Origin: Verrucomicrobiota bacterium
Lineage (GTDB): Bacteria; Verrucomicrobiota; Kiritimatiellia; SS1-B-03-39; UBA6053
Direction: 5' to 3'
Assembly (NCBI GenBank): GCA_020831635.1
Contig: JAFIGC010000028.1
Location: 1 to 46,882 of the forward strand
DNA: 46,882 nucleotides
Positions within the stretch are counted from its first letter, which is position 1; the number at the start of each line of letters is the position of its first letter. The notes beneath the pieces were generated by a model. It saw nothing but the letters and a program-made list of their open reading frames with translations, did not search any database and had not been told where the DNA came from. Shown in pieces: positions 14,406 to 23,831 of the stretch. The translations under genes were made by a program, and so were the position numbers.

Positions 14406-17400
14406 AGAATCCCAACAGCCCCACATCCTTTGGAGACAGTCACCTGCGTTTGGACTTGCCGCGAATGCGCAAGATCCAGGAGGAAGACTGGAAAAACCGC
14501 GACCGCAGGATTTATCGCAGCTTGCTGGAGCGCGATGCCACCGAACTGCCGGTCGCATCCGCAGCACCCTCTGAAAGTTCCGAAGAAGGGGAGGGCGTGG
14601 ACCGCCGTTCCTTTATGAAGCTCATGGGCGGTAGCGTGGCGCTGGCCGGGATGGCCGCCTGCACCAAACAGCCCAAGGAATTGATCGTTCCCTACGTGAA
14701 AGCGCCGGAAGAACTGATTCCCGGCAAACCCCAGTTTTATGCGACCAGCTATATGTTCGGCGGCTTTGCACAGGGTGTGCTCGTCGAATCGCACATGGGA
14801 CGTCCCACCAAAATCGAAGGCTTGGAGGCGCACCCCGCTTCCCGTGGCGGTACGGATACCTTTGCCCAGGCGTCGGTTTTGGATTTGTATGATCCCGACC
14901 GCTCCCAAGCCAGCCGCAAAAACGGCCTGCCCAAGGATTTCAACACCTTTAAGAGCGAACTGGAGCACGTGTTGGGCAATCTTCCCGGCGGAGAAGGCTT
15001 CCATCTGGTGTTGTCGCCCAGCAGTTCCCCCACCGAAAAACGCCTCTTGGACGCGGTCTTGGAAAAATATCCGCAAGCCAAAGTTCACGTCTACCATGCC
15101 GTGGGCAACGACAACGAATACGCGGGCACCCAACTCGCCTATGGCAAACCCATGCAAGTGGTTCCCCGGCTGAATGAAGCCGACGTGGTTTTGGCCTTGG
15201 ACGCGGATTTTCTGGGCTGGAGCAATGCCCGGGCGCGCATCATCCGCGATTTTGCCGACCGCCGTCGTCTTTCCTCCGACGCCGACCGCAACCGCTTGTA
15301 CAGCATTGACTCCTCCTTCACGCAAACCGGCGCCAATGCCGACCACCGTCTGCCCGTGCGGGCCGCCCGGGTGCAGGGCCTGGCCCGGGCCGTGGCCTCC
15401 GCCTTGGGGGTGGGCGGCAGAGCACCGGAACTTTCCGAAAAGGAAAGCGCCTTTATTTCCGCCCTCGTGCAGGATCTGCGCCGCGCGGGCAACAAGGCCT
15501 TGGTTTTGGCGGGTGAAAATCAACCTCCGGAAGTACACGCCATCGCCCATGCCATCAATCAGAGTCTCGGTGCCGTGGGCACGACCGTGAATTTGATCGA
15601 GCCCGTGCTCAATGGCCCGCTGAACGCCCGCGAAGATTTCCTGACTTTGGTCAAGGAGATGCACGAGGGCAAGGTCAAGGCTCTGGTCATGGTCGGCGTC
15701 AACCCGGTTTATTCCGCGCCGCTGACCCTGCGGTTTGAGGATGCCCTCACCAAGGTGCCTTTCTCCGTACACATGGGCAGATTTGTGGACGAAACCGCGA
15801 AGCGTTGCCTCTGGCATTTGTCCCAAACCCACTATCTGGAATCTTGGGCCGATATGGCCGCATTCGATGGCACCTTGTCCATTGCCCAGCCACTCATCGC
15901 CCCCCTGTACAAAAGCAGAAGCTTGATCGAACTGCTCTCGACCATTGCCGACGACGAAAAGACGGCCCATGAATTGATCCAGGAAACCTGGAAAACCCGC
16001 ACCGGTTTGGGCAATGACGAGTTGGGCTTCCGCCGTTTTTGGCGCACCGCCTTGCACGATGGCTTTGTTCGCGATACCGAAGCCCGCGCTTGGCGGGGAC
16101 TGAAGGTGAACACCGCCTTTTTGAACACGCCGTATGCCGAAGAAAACGCCGATTTCGGGGTGGAAGTGGTTTTCCGTCCCGATGGACGGGTTTGGGACGG
16201 TGAAAGCGCCAACAATCCCTGGTTGCAGGAACTGCCCGCCCCAATCAGCACCCTGACCTGGGACACTGCTATCCTGATGAGCCCCAACACGGCCCGGAAA
16301 TTCAGGATCAAGCTCACGAACGAAAACGTGCAAAGCCGAGAAAGGGTGCGTCCCACCGTGCAGGTCGTGGAAATCAATCTCCGCAACCGCACCGTGCAGG
16401 GGCCCGCTTTGGTGATCCCGGGACATCCCGACGACACCTTGACCGTGACCCTCGGCGGCGGACGGGAAATGGGCAAAGTGGCCAAGGGCGTCGGTTTTAA
16501 CGCGTCGTTTTTGCGGTCTTTCGCCAACCAATGGTTCGAACAGGGCGCGACCCTGCGGGTTCTCAAGCGGGAAATGCAATTGGCGTTGACCCAAGACCAT
16601 TTCCCGTTGCAAGCGGACGGACGTGCCATCATTCGCCAGGCCAGCCTGCCGCAGTACCGGGCCGATCCCGATTTCGCCAAGCAGATGGGGCATGAATTTC
16701 CCCGGAAATACTCCCTGTATCCCGAATGGGACTACAGCAAGGGCAATCAATGGGGCATGGTCATCGACCTGAACACCTGCATTGGTTGCAGCGCCTGCAT
16801 GGTCGCCTGCCAAGCGGAAAACAACATTCCCACGGTGGGCAAAGACGAAGTGATGAACAGTCGTCACATGAACTGGATTCGCGTGGACCGGTATTTCGAG
16901 GAAACCGATTCCGGGGATACCCGTCTGCACGTGATGCCCATGGCCTGCGTGCATTGCGAAAACGCGCCCTGCGAAACCGTCTGTCCCGTTGGGGCCACCA
17001 TGCACAGCAACGACGGCCTCAACATGATGGTCTACAACCGCTGCGTGGGCACGCGCTACTGTTCCAACAACTGCCCCTACAAGGTGCGTCGCTTCAACTT
17101 CGGCAAATATACCGATGACGAGACCGAGAGCATCAAACTGCAGCGCAATCCCAACGTCACCGTCCGCTTGCGGGGTGTCATGGAAAAATGCACCTACTGC
17201 GTGCAGCGCATCAACAATGCCCGCATCGACGCCAAGGTCGCGAACCGTCCCATGAAAGACGGGGATGTCATCACCGCCTGTCAGTCCGCCTGTCCGGCCG
17301 GGGCGATCGTGTTCGGGGACATCAACGATCCCAACAGCGAAGTGACCCGTCTGAAGAAGCTCCCGCTCAACCACACCATTCTCGAGTCCCTCAACACCCG

Positions 17401-17569
17401 CGCCCGCACCAGTTATCTGGGGAAAGTGCGGAATCCCAATCCCGTTTTGGAGCCGGAGGCCTTGCACCGCCTGACCTTCATGCACGGACCGGGCGGGCAT
17501 CACGCCCACGATGAAGAGGGAACCCACGTCCACCATCAAGACGGCAAACGTCAAGACAGCAAGCACTAA
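14402..17569 (+). CDS. actB: alternative complex III subunit B, molybdopterin-like/iron-sulfur protein
   Basis: From the ATG overlapping the actA stop the product is 1055 residues. A twin-arginine-type signal lies at residues 68-87 (RRSFMKLMGGSVALAGMAAC), preceded by a long N-terminal tail. Residues of about 90-760 resemble a molybdopterin oxidoreductase fold; ActB proteins are known to lack the cofactor. The C-terminal part is a four-cluster ferredoxin domain with CIGCSACMVAC (C793-C803), CVHCENAPCETVC, CVGTRYCSNNC and CTYC...CQSACP groups. It ends in a His/Asp-rich tail, unusual in length. It moves electrons from quinol toward the ActA and ActE hemes. The 21 bases before actC hold no promoter. 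Confidence 0.93.
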   Translation: MKNPNSPTSFGDSHLRLDLPRMRKIQEEDWKNRDRRIYRSLLERDATELPVASAAPSESSEEGEGVDRRSFMKLMGGSVALAGMAACTKQPKELIVPYVKAPEELIPGKPQFYATSYMFGGFAQGVLVESHMGRPTKIEGLEAHPASRGGTDTFAQASVLDLYDPDRSQASRKNGLPKDFNTFKSELEHVLGNLPGGEGFHLVLSPSSSPTEKRLLDAVLEKYPQAKVHVYHAVGNDNEYAGTQLAYGKPMQVVPRLNEADVVLALDADFLGWSNARARIIRDFADRRRLSSDADRNRLYSIDSSFTQTGANADHRLPVRAARVQGLARAVASALGVGGRAPELSEKESAFISALVQDLRRAGNKALVLAGENQPPEVHAIAHAINQSLGAVGTTVNLIEPVLNGPLNAREDFLTLVKEMHEGKVKALVMVGVNPVYSAPLTLRFEDALTKVPFSVHMGRFVDETAKRCLWHLSQTHYLESWADMAAFDGTLSIAQPLIAPLYKSRSLIELLSTIADDEKTAHELIQETWKTRTGLGNDELGFRRFWRTALHDGFVRDTEARAWRGLKVNTAFLNTPYAEENADFGVEVVFRPDGRVWDGESANNPWLQELPAPISTLTWDTAILMSPNTARKFRIKLTNENVQSRERVRPTVQVVEINLRNRTVQGPALVIPGHPDDTLTVTLGGGREMGKVAKGVGFNASFLRSFANQWFEQGATLRVLKREMQLALTQDHFPLQADGRAIIRQASLPQYRADPDFAKQMGHEFPRKYSLYPEWDYSKGNQWGMVIDLNTCIGCSACMVACQAENNIPTVGKDEVMNSRHMNWIRVDRYFEETDSGDTRLHVMPMACVHCENAPCETVCPVGATMHSNDGLNMMVYNRCVGTRYCSNNCPYKVRRFNFGKYTDDETESIKLQRNPNVTVRLRGVMEKCTYCVQRINNARIDAKVANRPMKDGDVITACQSACPAGAIVFGDINDPNSEVTRLKKLPLNHTILESLNTRARTSYLGKVRNPNPVLEPEALHRLTFMHGPGGHHAHDEEGTHVHHQDGKRQDSKH

Positions 17570-17590
17570 GATTTTCGGAGAATCCACCAC

Positions 17591-18988
17591 ATGTCATCAG
17601 AAGTGAAACGAGATCCGGACGGTCAACTGCCTTACATCAGTGGCCACGATTTGGAATCGGTGAGTAACAAAATCGCCGCCGTGACCTTGCGCCCCATGCG
17701 GGAAATGCCCAAGTTTTGGTATGCAGGGCTGTTTATTGGCGTGCTGTTGTTGCAATTGCTTTTTTATGCGATCTACAAGTTGATTGTGACCGGAACCTAC
17801 ATTTGGGGTTTGAATATTCCCGTGGGCTGGGGCTTTGCGATCATCAACTTCGTGTGGTGGATCGGCATCGGCCATGCCGGGACCCTGATCTCGGCGATTC
17901 TGTTTCTCTTCAAACAGGATTGGCGAACCTCGATCAGTCGATTTGCCGAAGCCATGACCCTGTTCGCGGTGGTCTGCGCGGGCCTGTTCCCCCTGTTGCA
18001 CGTGGGCCGTCCCTGGCTGGTCTATTGGCTCTTCCCGTATCCCAACACCATGGGCATGTGGCCGCAGTTCCGTTCCCCGCTTTTGTGGGACGTGTTTGCG
18101 GTATCCACCTACGCCACGGTTTCGATTTTGTTTTGGTTCACGGGGTTGGTGCCCGATTTGGCCACCATGCGCGCCAGAGCCACGGATGTTTGGGCCAAAA
18201 AGATTTACCACGGCATGTCCTTGGGCTGGACGGGTTCCGCTCGCCACTGGCACCGCTACGAAATCGCTTACCTGCTGTTGGCCGGGCTTTCCACGCCGCT
18301 CGTGCTTTCCGTGCACTCCATCGTGTCCCTCGACTTCGCCGTCTCCCTCGAGCCCGGCTGGCACACCACCATTTTCCCGCCCTACTTCGTGGCCGGGGCG
18401 ATTTTCGCGGGGTTTGCCATGGTGCTCACCTTTATGATCCCCGTCCGGCACATCTTCGGCATGAAAGATTTGCTGACCGAGCGCCACCTGAACAACATGT
18501 GCAAGGTGATGCTGTTCTCCGGACTCATCGTGGCCTATGGCTATATGATGGAGTTGTTTTTCGGTTGGTACAGCGGTTCCGTTTTCGAACGCTTCATGGT
18601 CCTCAACCGGCTCTTGGGTCCCTATGACTACACGTATTGGCTGTTGATTCTCTGCAACGTCCTGGTGCCACAGGCACTCTGGAGTTACAAAGTCCGCACC
18701 AATCCCATCGCCGTTTTCATCATTTGCCAATTCATCAGCGTGGGCATGTGGCTGGAACGCTTTGTGATCGTGATCATTTCCTTGCACCGGGATTTCCTCG
18801 ACTCCAGTTGGGCCATGTATGCCGGCACGCGCTGGGACTGGGCCATGTACGTGGGCACCATGGGCCTGTTCCTGACCCTCGTATTTCTCTTCATCCGTAC
18901 CCTTCCGTTCATCGCCATCTTCGAGATGCGGGAACTGATCCACAAAGACGAACACCACGACGACGAGCATCACGACGATGAACACTAA
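17591..18988 (+). CDS. actC: alternative complex III subunit C, NrfD-like quinol-binding membrane protein
   Basis: The 465-residue integral membrane protein has about ten hydrophobic helices of the NrfD/PsrC type, with conserved-looking loops such as NFVWWIGIGHAGTLISAILF early and WHRYEIAYLLLAGLSTPLVL later. In alternative complex III, ActC binds quinol and contributes to the proton path. The protein ends in a short His/Asp-repeat tail (HHDDEHHDDEH). Its stop lies just before the actD start at 19002, on whose ribosome site it borders. Confidence 0.93.
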   Translation: MSSEVKRDPDGQLPYISGHDLESVSNKIAAVTLRPMREMPKFWYAGLFIGVLLLQLLFYAIYKLIVTGTYIWGLNIPVGWGFAIINFVWWIGIGHAGTLISAILFLFKQDWRTSISRFAEAMTLFAVVCAGLFPLLHVGRPWLVYWLFPYPNTMGMWPQFRSPLLWDVFAVSTYATVSILFWFTGLVPDLATMRARATDVWAKKIYHGMSLGWTGSARHWHRYEIAYLLLAGLSTPLVLSVHSIVSLDFAVSLEPGWHTTIFPPYFVAGAIFAGFAMVLTFMIPVRHIFGMKDLLTERHLNNMCKVMLFSGLIVAYGYMMELFFGWYSGSVFERFMVLNRLLGPYDYTYWLLILCNVLVPQALWSYKVRTNPIAVFIICQFISVGMWLERFVIVIISLHRDFLDSSWAMYAGTRWDWAMYVGTMGLFLTLVFLFIRTLPFIAIFEMRELIHKDEHHDDEHHDDEH

Positions 18989-19001
18989 GGATTCTCCCCA
19001 C

Positions 19002-19550
19002 ATGGAAGACATTTTAGAAGCCCAAACGTATGGCGTGGTTGCCGAATTCGCGCACCCCAACGAAGTGCTGGCCGCCGCCCACAAGGCCCGCGAGGCCGGT
19101 TACACGGTCATGGACGCCTACAGCCCCGTGCCCGTGCATGGTCTGGACGAGGCCCTGGGCCGCAAGCGCAGCATTCTCGCCTGGTTGGTGTTCGCCGGTG
19201 GCCTCACCGGCACCCTCACCGGATTCGGCATGCAATACTGGATGGCCCACATCAATTATCCTTGGAACGTCGGCGGACGCCCCACCATCAGTTGGCCCGC
19301 CTTCATTCCCGTGACCTTTGAGTTGACCATTCTGTTCGCGGCCCTCACCTGCGTCTTCGGCATGTTTGCGCTCAACGGACTGCCCCGTCCCCACCATCCC
19401 ATTTTCAACACCCCAAACTTCGACCGTTCCGCGATCGATCACTATTTTCTCTGCATCGAAGCCAAAGACCCCCAATTCGATGAAGAAAAAGTCACCGCGT
19501 TTCTGAAGGAATGCGGACCCGAAGCCGTAAACACCATCACCGACGCCTGA
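19002..19550 (+). CDS. actD: alternative complex III subunit D (DUF3341)
   Basis: The 182-residue protein has an N-terminal ACT-like soluble part (FAHPNEVLAAAHKAREAGYT) and two membrane helices near residues 60-80 and 100-125, separated by the WPAFIPVTFEL segment typical of DUF3341. The ATG at 19002 follows an AAGGA site with good spacing; an ATG at 18978, inside actC, would add eight residues. ActD is a structural membrane subunit of the complex. Confidence 0.9.
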   Translation: MEDILEAQTYGVVAEFAHPNEVLAAAHKAREAGYTVMDAYSPVPVHGLDEALGRKRSILAWLVFAGGLTGTLTGFGMQYWMAHINYPWNVGGRPTISWPAFIPVTFELTILFAALTCVFGMFALNGLPRPHHPIFNTPNFDRSAIDHYFLCIEAKDPQFDEEKVTAFLKECGPEAVNTITDA

Positions 19551-19564
19551 CGGGAATACCATTT

Positions 19565-20197
19565 ATGAAGCGCCGCATCCTTTATACACTTTTCACCGCC
19601 ACGCTGCTCCTTGGCAGTGGATGCAAACCCCTGTTTGACATCCGCAAGGCCATGTACGACCAGCCCAAATACGAAACTTTGGAAGCCACCGACTTTTTCG
19701 GCGACCGCCGGTCTGCACGCCCTTTGATCGAAGGCACCGTCGCCCAGGGACAACTGCGCCTTGACGACCATCTCTATCAGGGATTGGAATGGATCGACGG
19801 CGAGCAGCTCCAGGCCCGCACCTATCCCTTCGAAATCACCATGGACGATTTGAAACGGGGAAAGGAACGCTATGAGATCTTTTGTTCGGTATGCCATGGG
19901 GTGAGCGGATACGGGGACGGGATCGTGGTGCAACGGGGCTTTCCCCCCGCGCCCGGATACCATAGCGATCATCTGCGCAACATGCCCCCCGGCTATTTTT
20001 ATTCCGTGGCCACCAACGGCTATGGGAAAATGAAGGGCTATGCCTCGCAGATTCCGGTCGAGGACCGTTGGCGGATCGCCGCCTACATTCAAACTTTGCA
20101 ACGCAGCCAAAACGCCACCTTGGAAGAATACGAAGCCGCCTTGCGGGCGCAGTCTTCCAACGACAATCACTTGGATTCAACGCATGACCACCACTGA
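19565..20197 (+). CDS. actE: alternative complex III subunit E, monoheme cytochrome c lipoprotein
   Basis: The start at 19565 gives a 210-residue product with a lipoprotein signal (LLLGSGC). One CxxCH site, CSVCH, lies in the C-terminal half, and the later Met in the RNMPPGYFY loop is a likely axial ligand. ActE takes electrons within the periplasmic arm. An in-frame GTG-type extension to 19511 lies inside actD and is not credible. The protein ends in a His-rich tail (NDNHLDSTHDHH). Its last 14 bases overlap the actF start. Confidence 0.9.
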   Translation: MKRRILYTLFTATLLLGSGCKPLFDIRKAMYDQPKYETLEATDFFGDRRSARPLIEGTVAQGQLRLDDHLYQGLEWIDGEQLQARTYPFEITMDDLKRGKERYEIFCSVCHGVSGYGDGIVVQRGFPPAPGYHSDHLRNMPPGYFYSVATNGYGKMKGYASQIPVEDRWRIAAYIQTLQRSQNATLEEYEAALRAQSSNDNHLDSTHDHH

Positions 20198-21431
20198 AAC
20201 GGATTTTCTCCCCAATAAACTCAAACAGATGCAATCCTTCGCCCTCATCATGGGGGGGGCCGGACTTGCCATTATGATCCTGAGCTGGTTTGCCGGGGTG
20301 GCCAACTTCTATCAAGGCTACCTGATCGGCTGGTTTCTGGCCCTGGGCTTCGCCTTGGGTGGCTTGCTGATTCTCTGTATCCACAACCTCGCGCACGGCG
20401 GATGGGGCTTCTTGCTTCGTCGTCCGGCCGAAGCCTCGGCCATGACCCTGTTGCCGCTGATGGTTCTGTTTCTGCCCATCATGTTTTCCCTGGACGCCCT
20501 GTACCCCTGGGCCATTCGCGATGCCAACGGGGTTTCGGTCTATGCCACCGACCCGATCGTGAGCAGCAAACTGCATTACCTCAACCACAGTTTCATCTGG
20601 ATTCGCTATTTCATTTACGCCATTGTCTGGGTGGGCGGGGCCCGCTTGTTCTGGACCTATAGCGGAAAACAGGACGAAACCGGGGACATCGTCTGGCGGC
20701 AGAAAATGCGCTTCATGGCCGGCCCCATGGCGTTGATCTACATTCTCACGCTGACCTTGGCCTCCGTGGACTTCCTCATGTCCCTGGAACCCCAGTGGTT
20801 TTCCTCCATTTACGGAGTGATGGTCGCCTCGGGGCACATGCTCTCCATGCTGAGTTTCGGTCTGGTGTTCCTCACTTGGCTTTCCAAATGGGAACCCGTG
20901 AAAACCGCCTTTACCCTTGAACGTCAGCACGATATCGGCAAGCTGCTGTTCGCGTTCATTATTTTTTGGGCCTACATTCAAGTGTCCCAGTTCATCATTT
21001 ATTGGCACGCCAACCTGCCCGAGGAAATCACCTGGTACATGAACCGCTGGTCGCCCGGGTTCAACTCCGTTTCCTGGATTCTGGTGCTCTCCCAGTTCGT
21101 GGTGCCCTTCCTGTTTCTGATTTCCCGCAGCACCAAACGAAATTCCAAAACCTTGGTGTTCGCCGCGTGCTTCCTGTTGGTGATCCGAGTGGTCGATATG
21201 TACTGGATGATTGCCCCCAGCATCAACATTCCCGAAACCCGCGATCTCTATCCCGTGGCCACCAAGGCCATGACGGGTTCCGCCATCCATCTTCTGGATT
21301 TGGTGGGCGTGGTGACCTTCGGGTCACTTTGGTTCGGGATGTTCCTTTACTATTTCCGCCAACGTCCGATATTGCCAGTCAACGATCCCTATTTTTCTTT
21401 GGGAGTTCAATCCAAGGAGCCAAACGCATGA
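20184..21431 (+). CDS. actF: alternative complex III subunit F, NrfD-like membrane protein
   Basis: The 415-residue protein, starting at the ATG inside the actE end, has about ten hydrophobic helices and is a paralogue of ActC in fold. Landmarks include HNLAHGGWGFLLRRPAEA near residues 63-80 and WAYIQVSQFIIYWHANLPEE near 255-280. ActF is the second quinone-side membrane subunit. Its stop overlaps the next ATG by four bases, coupling it to the cytochrome c gene. Confidence 0.9.
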   Translation: MTTTETDFLPNKLKQMQSFALIMGGAGLAIMILSWFAGVANFYQGYLIGWFLALGFALGGLLILCIHNLAHGGWGFLLRRPAEASAMTLLPLMVLFLPIMFSLDALYPWAIRDANGVSVYATDPIVSSKLHYLNHSFIWIRYFIYAIVWVGGARLFWTYSGKQDETGDIVWRQKMRFMAGPMALIYILTLTLASVDFLMSLEPQWFSSIYGVMVASGHMLSMLSFGLVFLTWLSKWEPVKTAFTLERQHDIGKLLFAFIIFWAYIQVSQFIIYWHANLPEEITWYMNRWSPGFNSVSWILVLSQFVVPFLFLISRSTKRNSKTLVFAACFLLVIRVVDMYWMIAPSINIPETRDLYPVATKAMTGSAIHLLDLVGVVTFGSLWFGMFLYYFRQRPILPVNDPYFSLGVQSKEPNA

Positions 21432-22882
21432 GTGAAGATAAAGACAAACCCACAGATTCCAAATCCCCCGATTCCAAGTCAGGGTCCAAGCCCGACGCCA
21501 AGCCCTCGGACAACGCGAAATCCAAACCGGACGCCAAGCCCAAGGCTTCCGAGCAACCCGAGACCAAACCCGAGGCGAAGCCCGAGACGAAGTCTGCGGC
21601 CAAATCCGAGGCCAAGCCCGAGACCAAACCGGAAGCAAAAGCGGCGGCCAAAAAATCAGATGAAAAATCCGAACCCAAAGCCGAACCCAAATCCGAACCC
21701 AAGGCCGCATCCGCTTCCAAATCCGCGGACAAAAAAGACGGGGATGTCGCGAAAGACGTGGAAGTGAAGGTTGAGGACGATTCGAAAGGCAAAAAGGCCT
21801 CCGGTCATGGGCACGGCGCTCCCGTGGATCCCGATCAGCCCGTGAACGCGGATTACCAAGACAACGATATCCAGTTGGATACCGTGCGCCGTTTTATGTT
21901 TGGTTCCCTGGGCGTGACCCTGGTCTTTTTCGTGCTCATGCTTATCGTGCACCGCATCTACACCAAGGGCTTCTCCAAAGAACGTGGCGTGGCCACCGAA
22001 GAAACCCGTCAGATTCCTCGCAGAGACCAAGCTTTGTTGCAAACCGATGAATTGGTGGACTTGGACACCTATTTGGCCCAGCAGGGCGATCAATTGAGCC
22101 AGCCCCGCGAAACCGAAACGGGACAGCGTACCATTCCCATCGAAGAGGCCATGCAAAACATGATCGCTCAAGGGGCTTTCCCCACCGCGACCCCCGCGCC
22201 CGAAGGTCAAATGGCCGCACGACCCGCGCCGACCCAAAGATCCCAACCGAGTGCCCCCGCCGCGCCCAGCGCGCCGTCCGCACCGGAAACCGCGACTGGG
22301 GAAACGGCGTCCGCGCCTGCCGAGGTTTTGGACCCGGAAATGGTGGCCGCCGGAAAAGCGCTTTGGGAGGCCAACTGCGTGATTTGTCACAGTGGTCCCG
22401 GCGGAATCGGCCCCCACATTCTGCATGCCTTTGGCACCATGCGTGAGTTGGAAAACGCGGATCCGATCCTGATGGACGACTGGTACGTGCGCAACTCCAT
22501 GAACAATCCCAACGAGCACATTGCCAAGGGATATCAGGCCATCATGCCTACCCAGTTCAAAACCCAGTTCAGCAAGAACCAGAAAACCCAAATCATCGAG
22601 TATTTGAAATCCGAAGGGCCCAATCCGCCGCCGATGAAGGGCGAGGAACCCGAGCCAGAGCCCACGCCCGAGCCTGCGCCCGAGCCTGCGGTTGAAGCCG
22701 AACCGACGCCCGTTCCCGCCACCACTCCGGTGACACCGCAGCCCGCGCCTGCCGAGCCTGCCCGGCCGACGCCGCAACCCGCCCCGGTTCAACCGGCGCC
22801 GATGCAACCCGCCCCGCAACCGCAACCCGCCCCGGCGGAACCCACCCCCGTGCCGGAACGTTCCGCGCCCATCTTCATCTGA
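21428..22882 (+). CDS. membrane-anchored monoheme cytochrome c with long low-complexity tails
   Basis: The 484-residue protein starts with about 125 residues rich in Lys, Pro, Glu, Ala and Ser (repeats of KPEAKPETK type), then a GHGHG patch. One membrane helix follows at about 157-176, then a Pro/Ala linker, a cytochrome c domain with CVICH near residue 317, and a C-terminal tail of about 90 Pro/Ala/Glu-rich residues. The heme domain is close in sequence to that at the end of CoxB (shared AGKA-WEANCVICHSGPGGIG and GTMRELE-type words). Its location between act and cox genes suggests that it shuttles electrons between the two complexes. The tails have no clear parallel that I can name and may tether or space the complexes. 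Confidence 0.8.
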   Translation: MSEDKDKPTDSKSPDSKSGSKPDAKPSDNAKSKPDAKPKASEQPETKPEAKPETKSAAKSEAKPETKPEAKAAAKKSDEKSEPKAEPKSEPKAASASKSADKKDGDVAKDVEVKVEDDSKGKKASGHGHGAPVDPDQPVNADYQDNDIQLDTVRRFMFGSLGVTLVFFVLMLIVHRIYTKGFSKERGVATEETRQIPRRDQALLQTDELVDLDTYLAQQGDQLSQPRETETGQRTIPIEEAMQNMIAQGAFPTATPAPEGQMAARPAPTQRSQPSAPAAPSAPSAPETATGETASAPAEVLDPEMVAAGKALWEANCVICHSGPGGIGPHILHAFGTMRELENADPILMDDWYVRNSMNNPNEHIAKGYQAIMPTQFKTQFSKNQKTQIIEYLKSEGPNPPPMKGEEPEPEPTPEPAPEPAVEAEPTPVPATTPVTPQPAPAEPARPTPQPAPVQPAPMQPAPQPQPAPAEPTPVPERSAPIFI

Positions 22883-23802
22883 TGAAGGGCGCATTCCTCC
22901 ATATCGCGGTTGTCGCGGGACTGCTGTTTTCTCCCCTGCTCAGGGGAGAAGACAGTCTGCCCGCGGCTCAGTTGGAAGACGGCACCACGACCACCCAAAG
23001 CCCCTGGGTCCCCCGGGATCCGAGGGCGGAGCCGTTTCTTGCCGTCTCTTTCTCCCCGCAATTGAACGTGAATGTTCCCCTGGACTTGGAGTTCATGGGG
23101 GCCGATGGCATGAGAACCACCCTCCGGGAACGCGTGGTGCCCGGCAAGCCGATCATCCTCGCCATCGTCTACTATCGTTGCCCGACCATGTGCAACTTCA
23201 TCATCAACGACATGGTCATGGCGCTCGCCGATGTCCCCTACGTCCCCGGCGAGGATTTCACGGTGCTGTCCGTGAGTTTTGACGCCGAGGAAACCCATGT
23301 GGTCGCCCAAGGCAAAAAAAACGGTTCCTTGGAAATGTACGGCGATTTTGACACCGCCGATGGCTGGCAATTCATGGTGGGCAACGAACCCGAGATCGTG
23401 AAACTCACCCGGGCGGTGAACTTCGGGTATAAATTCGATCCGGCCACGGGCGAATATGCCCACGGCAGCGGCTTGTTGATTTTGACCCCGGACGGCCGTC
23501 TTTCCCGTTTTTTGCCCGGCGTCGGTTACCAACCCCGCGACCTTCAACTCGCTCTCGTGGAAGCCGGCGAGGGGAAGATCGGCACCTTGACCGACCGCAT
23601 TGCCCTCTTGTGTTACAAATATGATCCCGAAACCGGGAGATACGGGCTGTTGATCAATCGCGTGATCATCGTCGCCTGTCTCATCACCGTGGCCGCTTTG
23701 GCCTGGATGATCCTGGGTCTGCTCCGCCTTGAAAAACGCCGGGCTCAAAAAGAGGTTCCCGCACATCCCCCCGCCAACCCGCCTTCCGAACAACCCACTT
23801 GA
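22882..23802 (+). CDS. SCO1/SenC copper-insertion protein
   Basis: The 306-residue protein has a signal peptide and a thioredoxin-like SCO fold with the copper-binding pair CPTMC (C100, C104) and a His near residue 194 (YAHGSG). A C-terminal membrane helix lies at about 258-280. SCO proteins deliver copper to, or reduce, the CuA site of cytochrome c oxidase subunit II. That subunit is encoded next. The ATG overlaps the preceding stop by one base (TGATG). The C-terminal anchor, in place of the usual N-terminal one, is notable but seen in some bacteria. Confidence 0.92.
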   Translation: MKGAFLHIAVVAGLLFSPLLRGEDSLPAAQLEDGTTTTQSPWVPRDPRAEPFLAVSFSPQLNVNVPLDLEFMGADGMRTTLRERVVPGKPIILAIVYYRCPTMCNFIINDMVMALADVPYVPGEDFTVLSVSFDAEETHVVAQGKKNGSLEMYGDFDTADGWQFMVGNEPEIVKLTRAVNFGYKFDPATGEYAHGSGLLILTPDGRLSRFLPGVGYQPRDLQLALVEAGEGKIGTLTDRIALLCYKYDPETGRYGLLINRVIIVACLITVAALAWMILGLLRLEKRRAQKEVPAHPPANPPSEQPT

Positions 23803-23831
23803 ATTTCAGTCTCCGCACTTCACCAGAAATC

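Noticed and set aside
14243-17590. A very long minus-strand open frame opposite actB
   Set aside because: It is the antisense frame of a high-GC gene. actB carries clear iron-sulfur and twin-arginine motifs, while the antisense frame has none.
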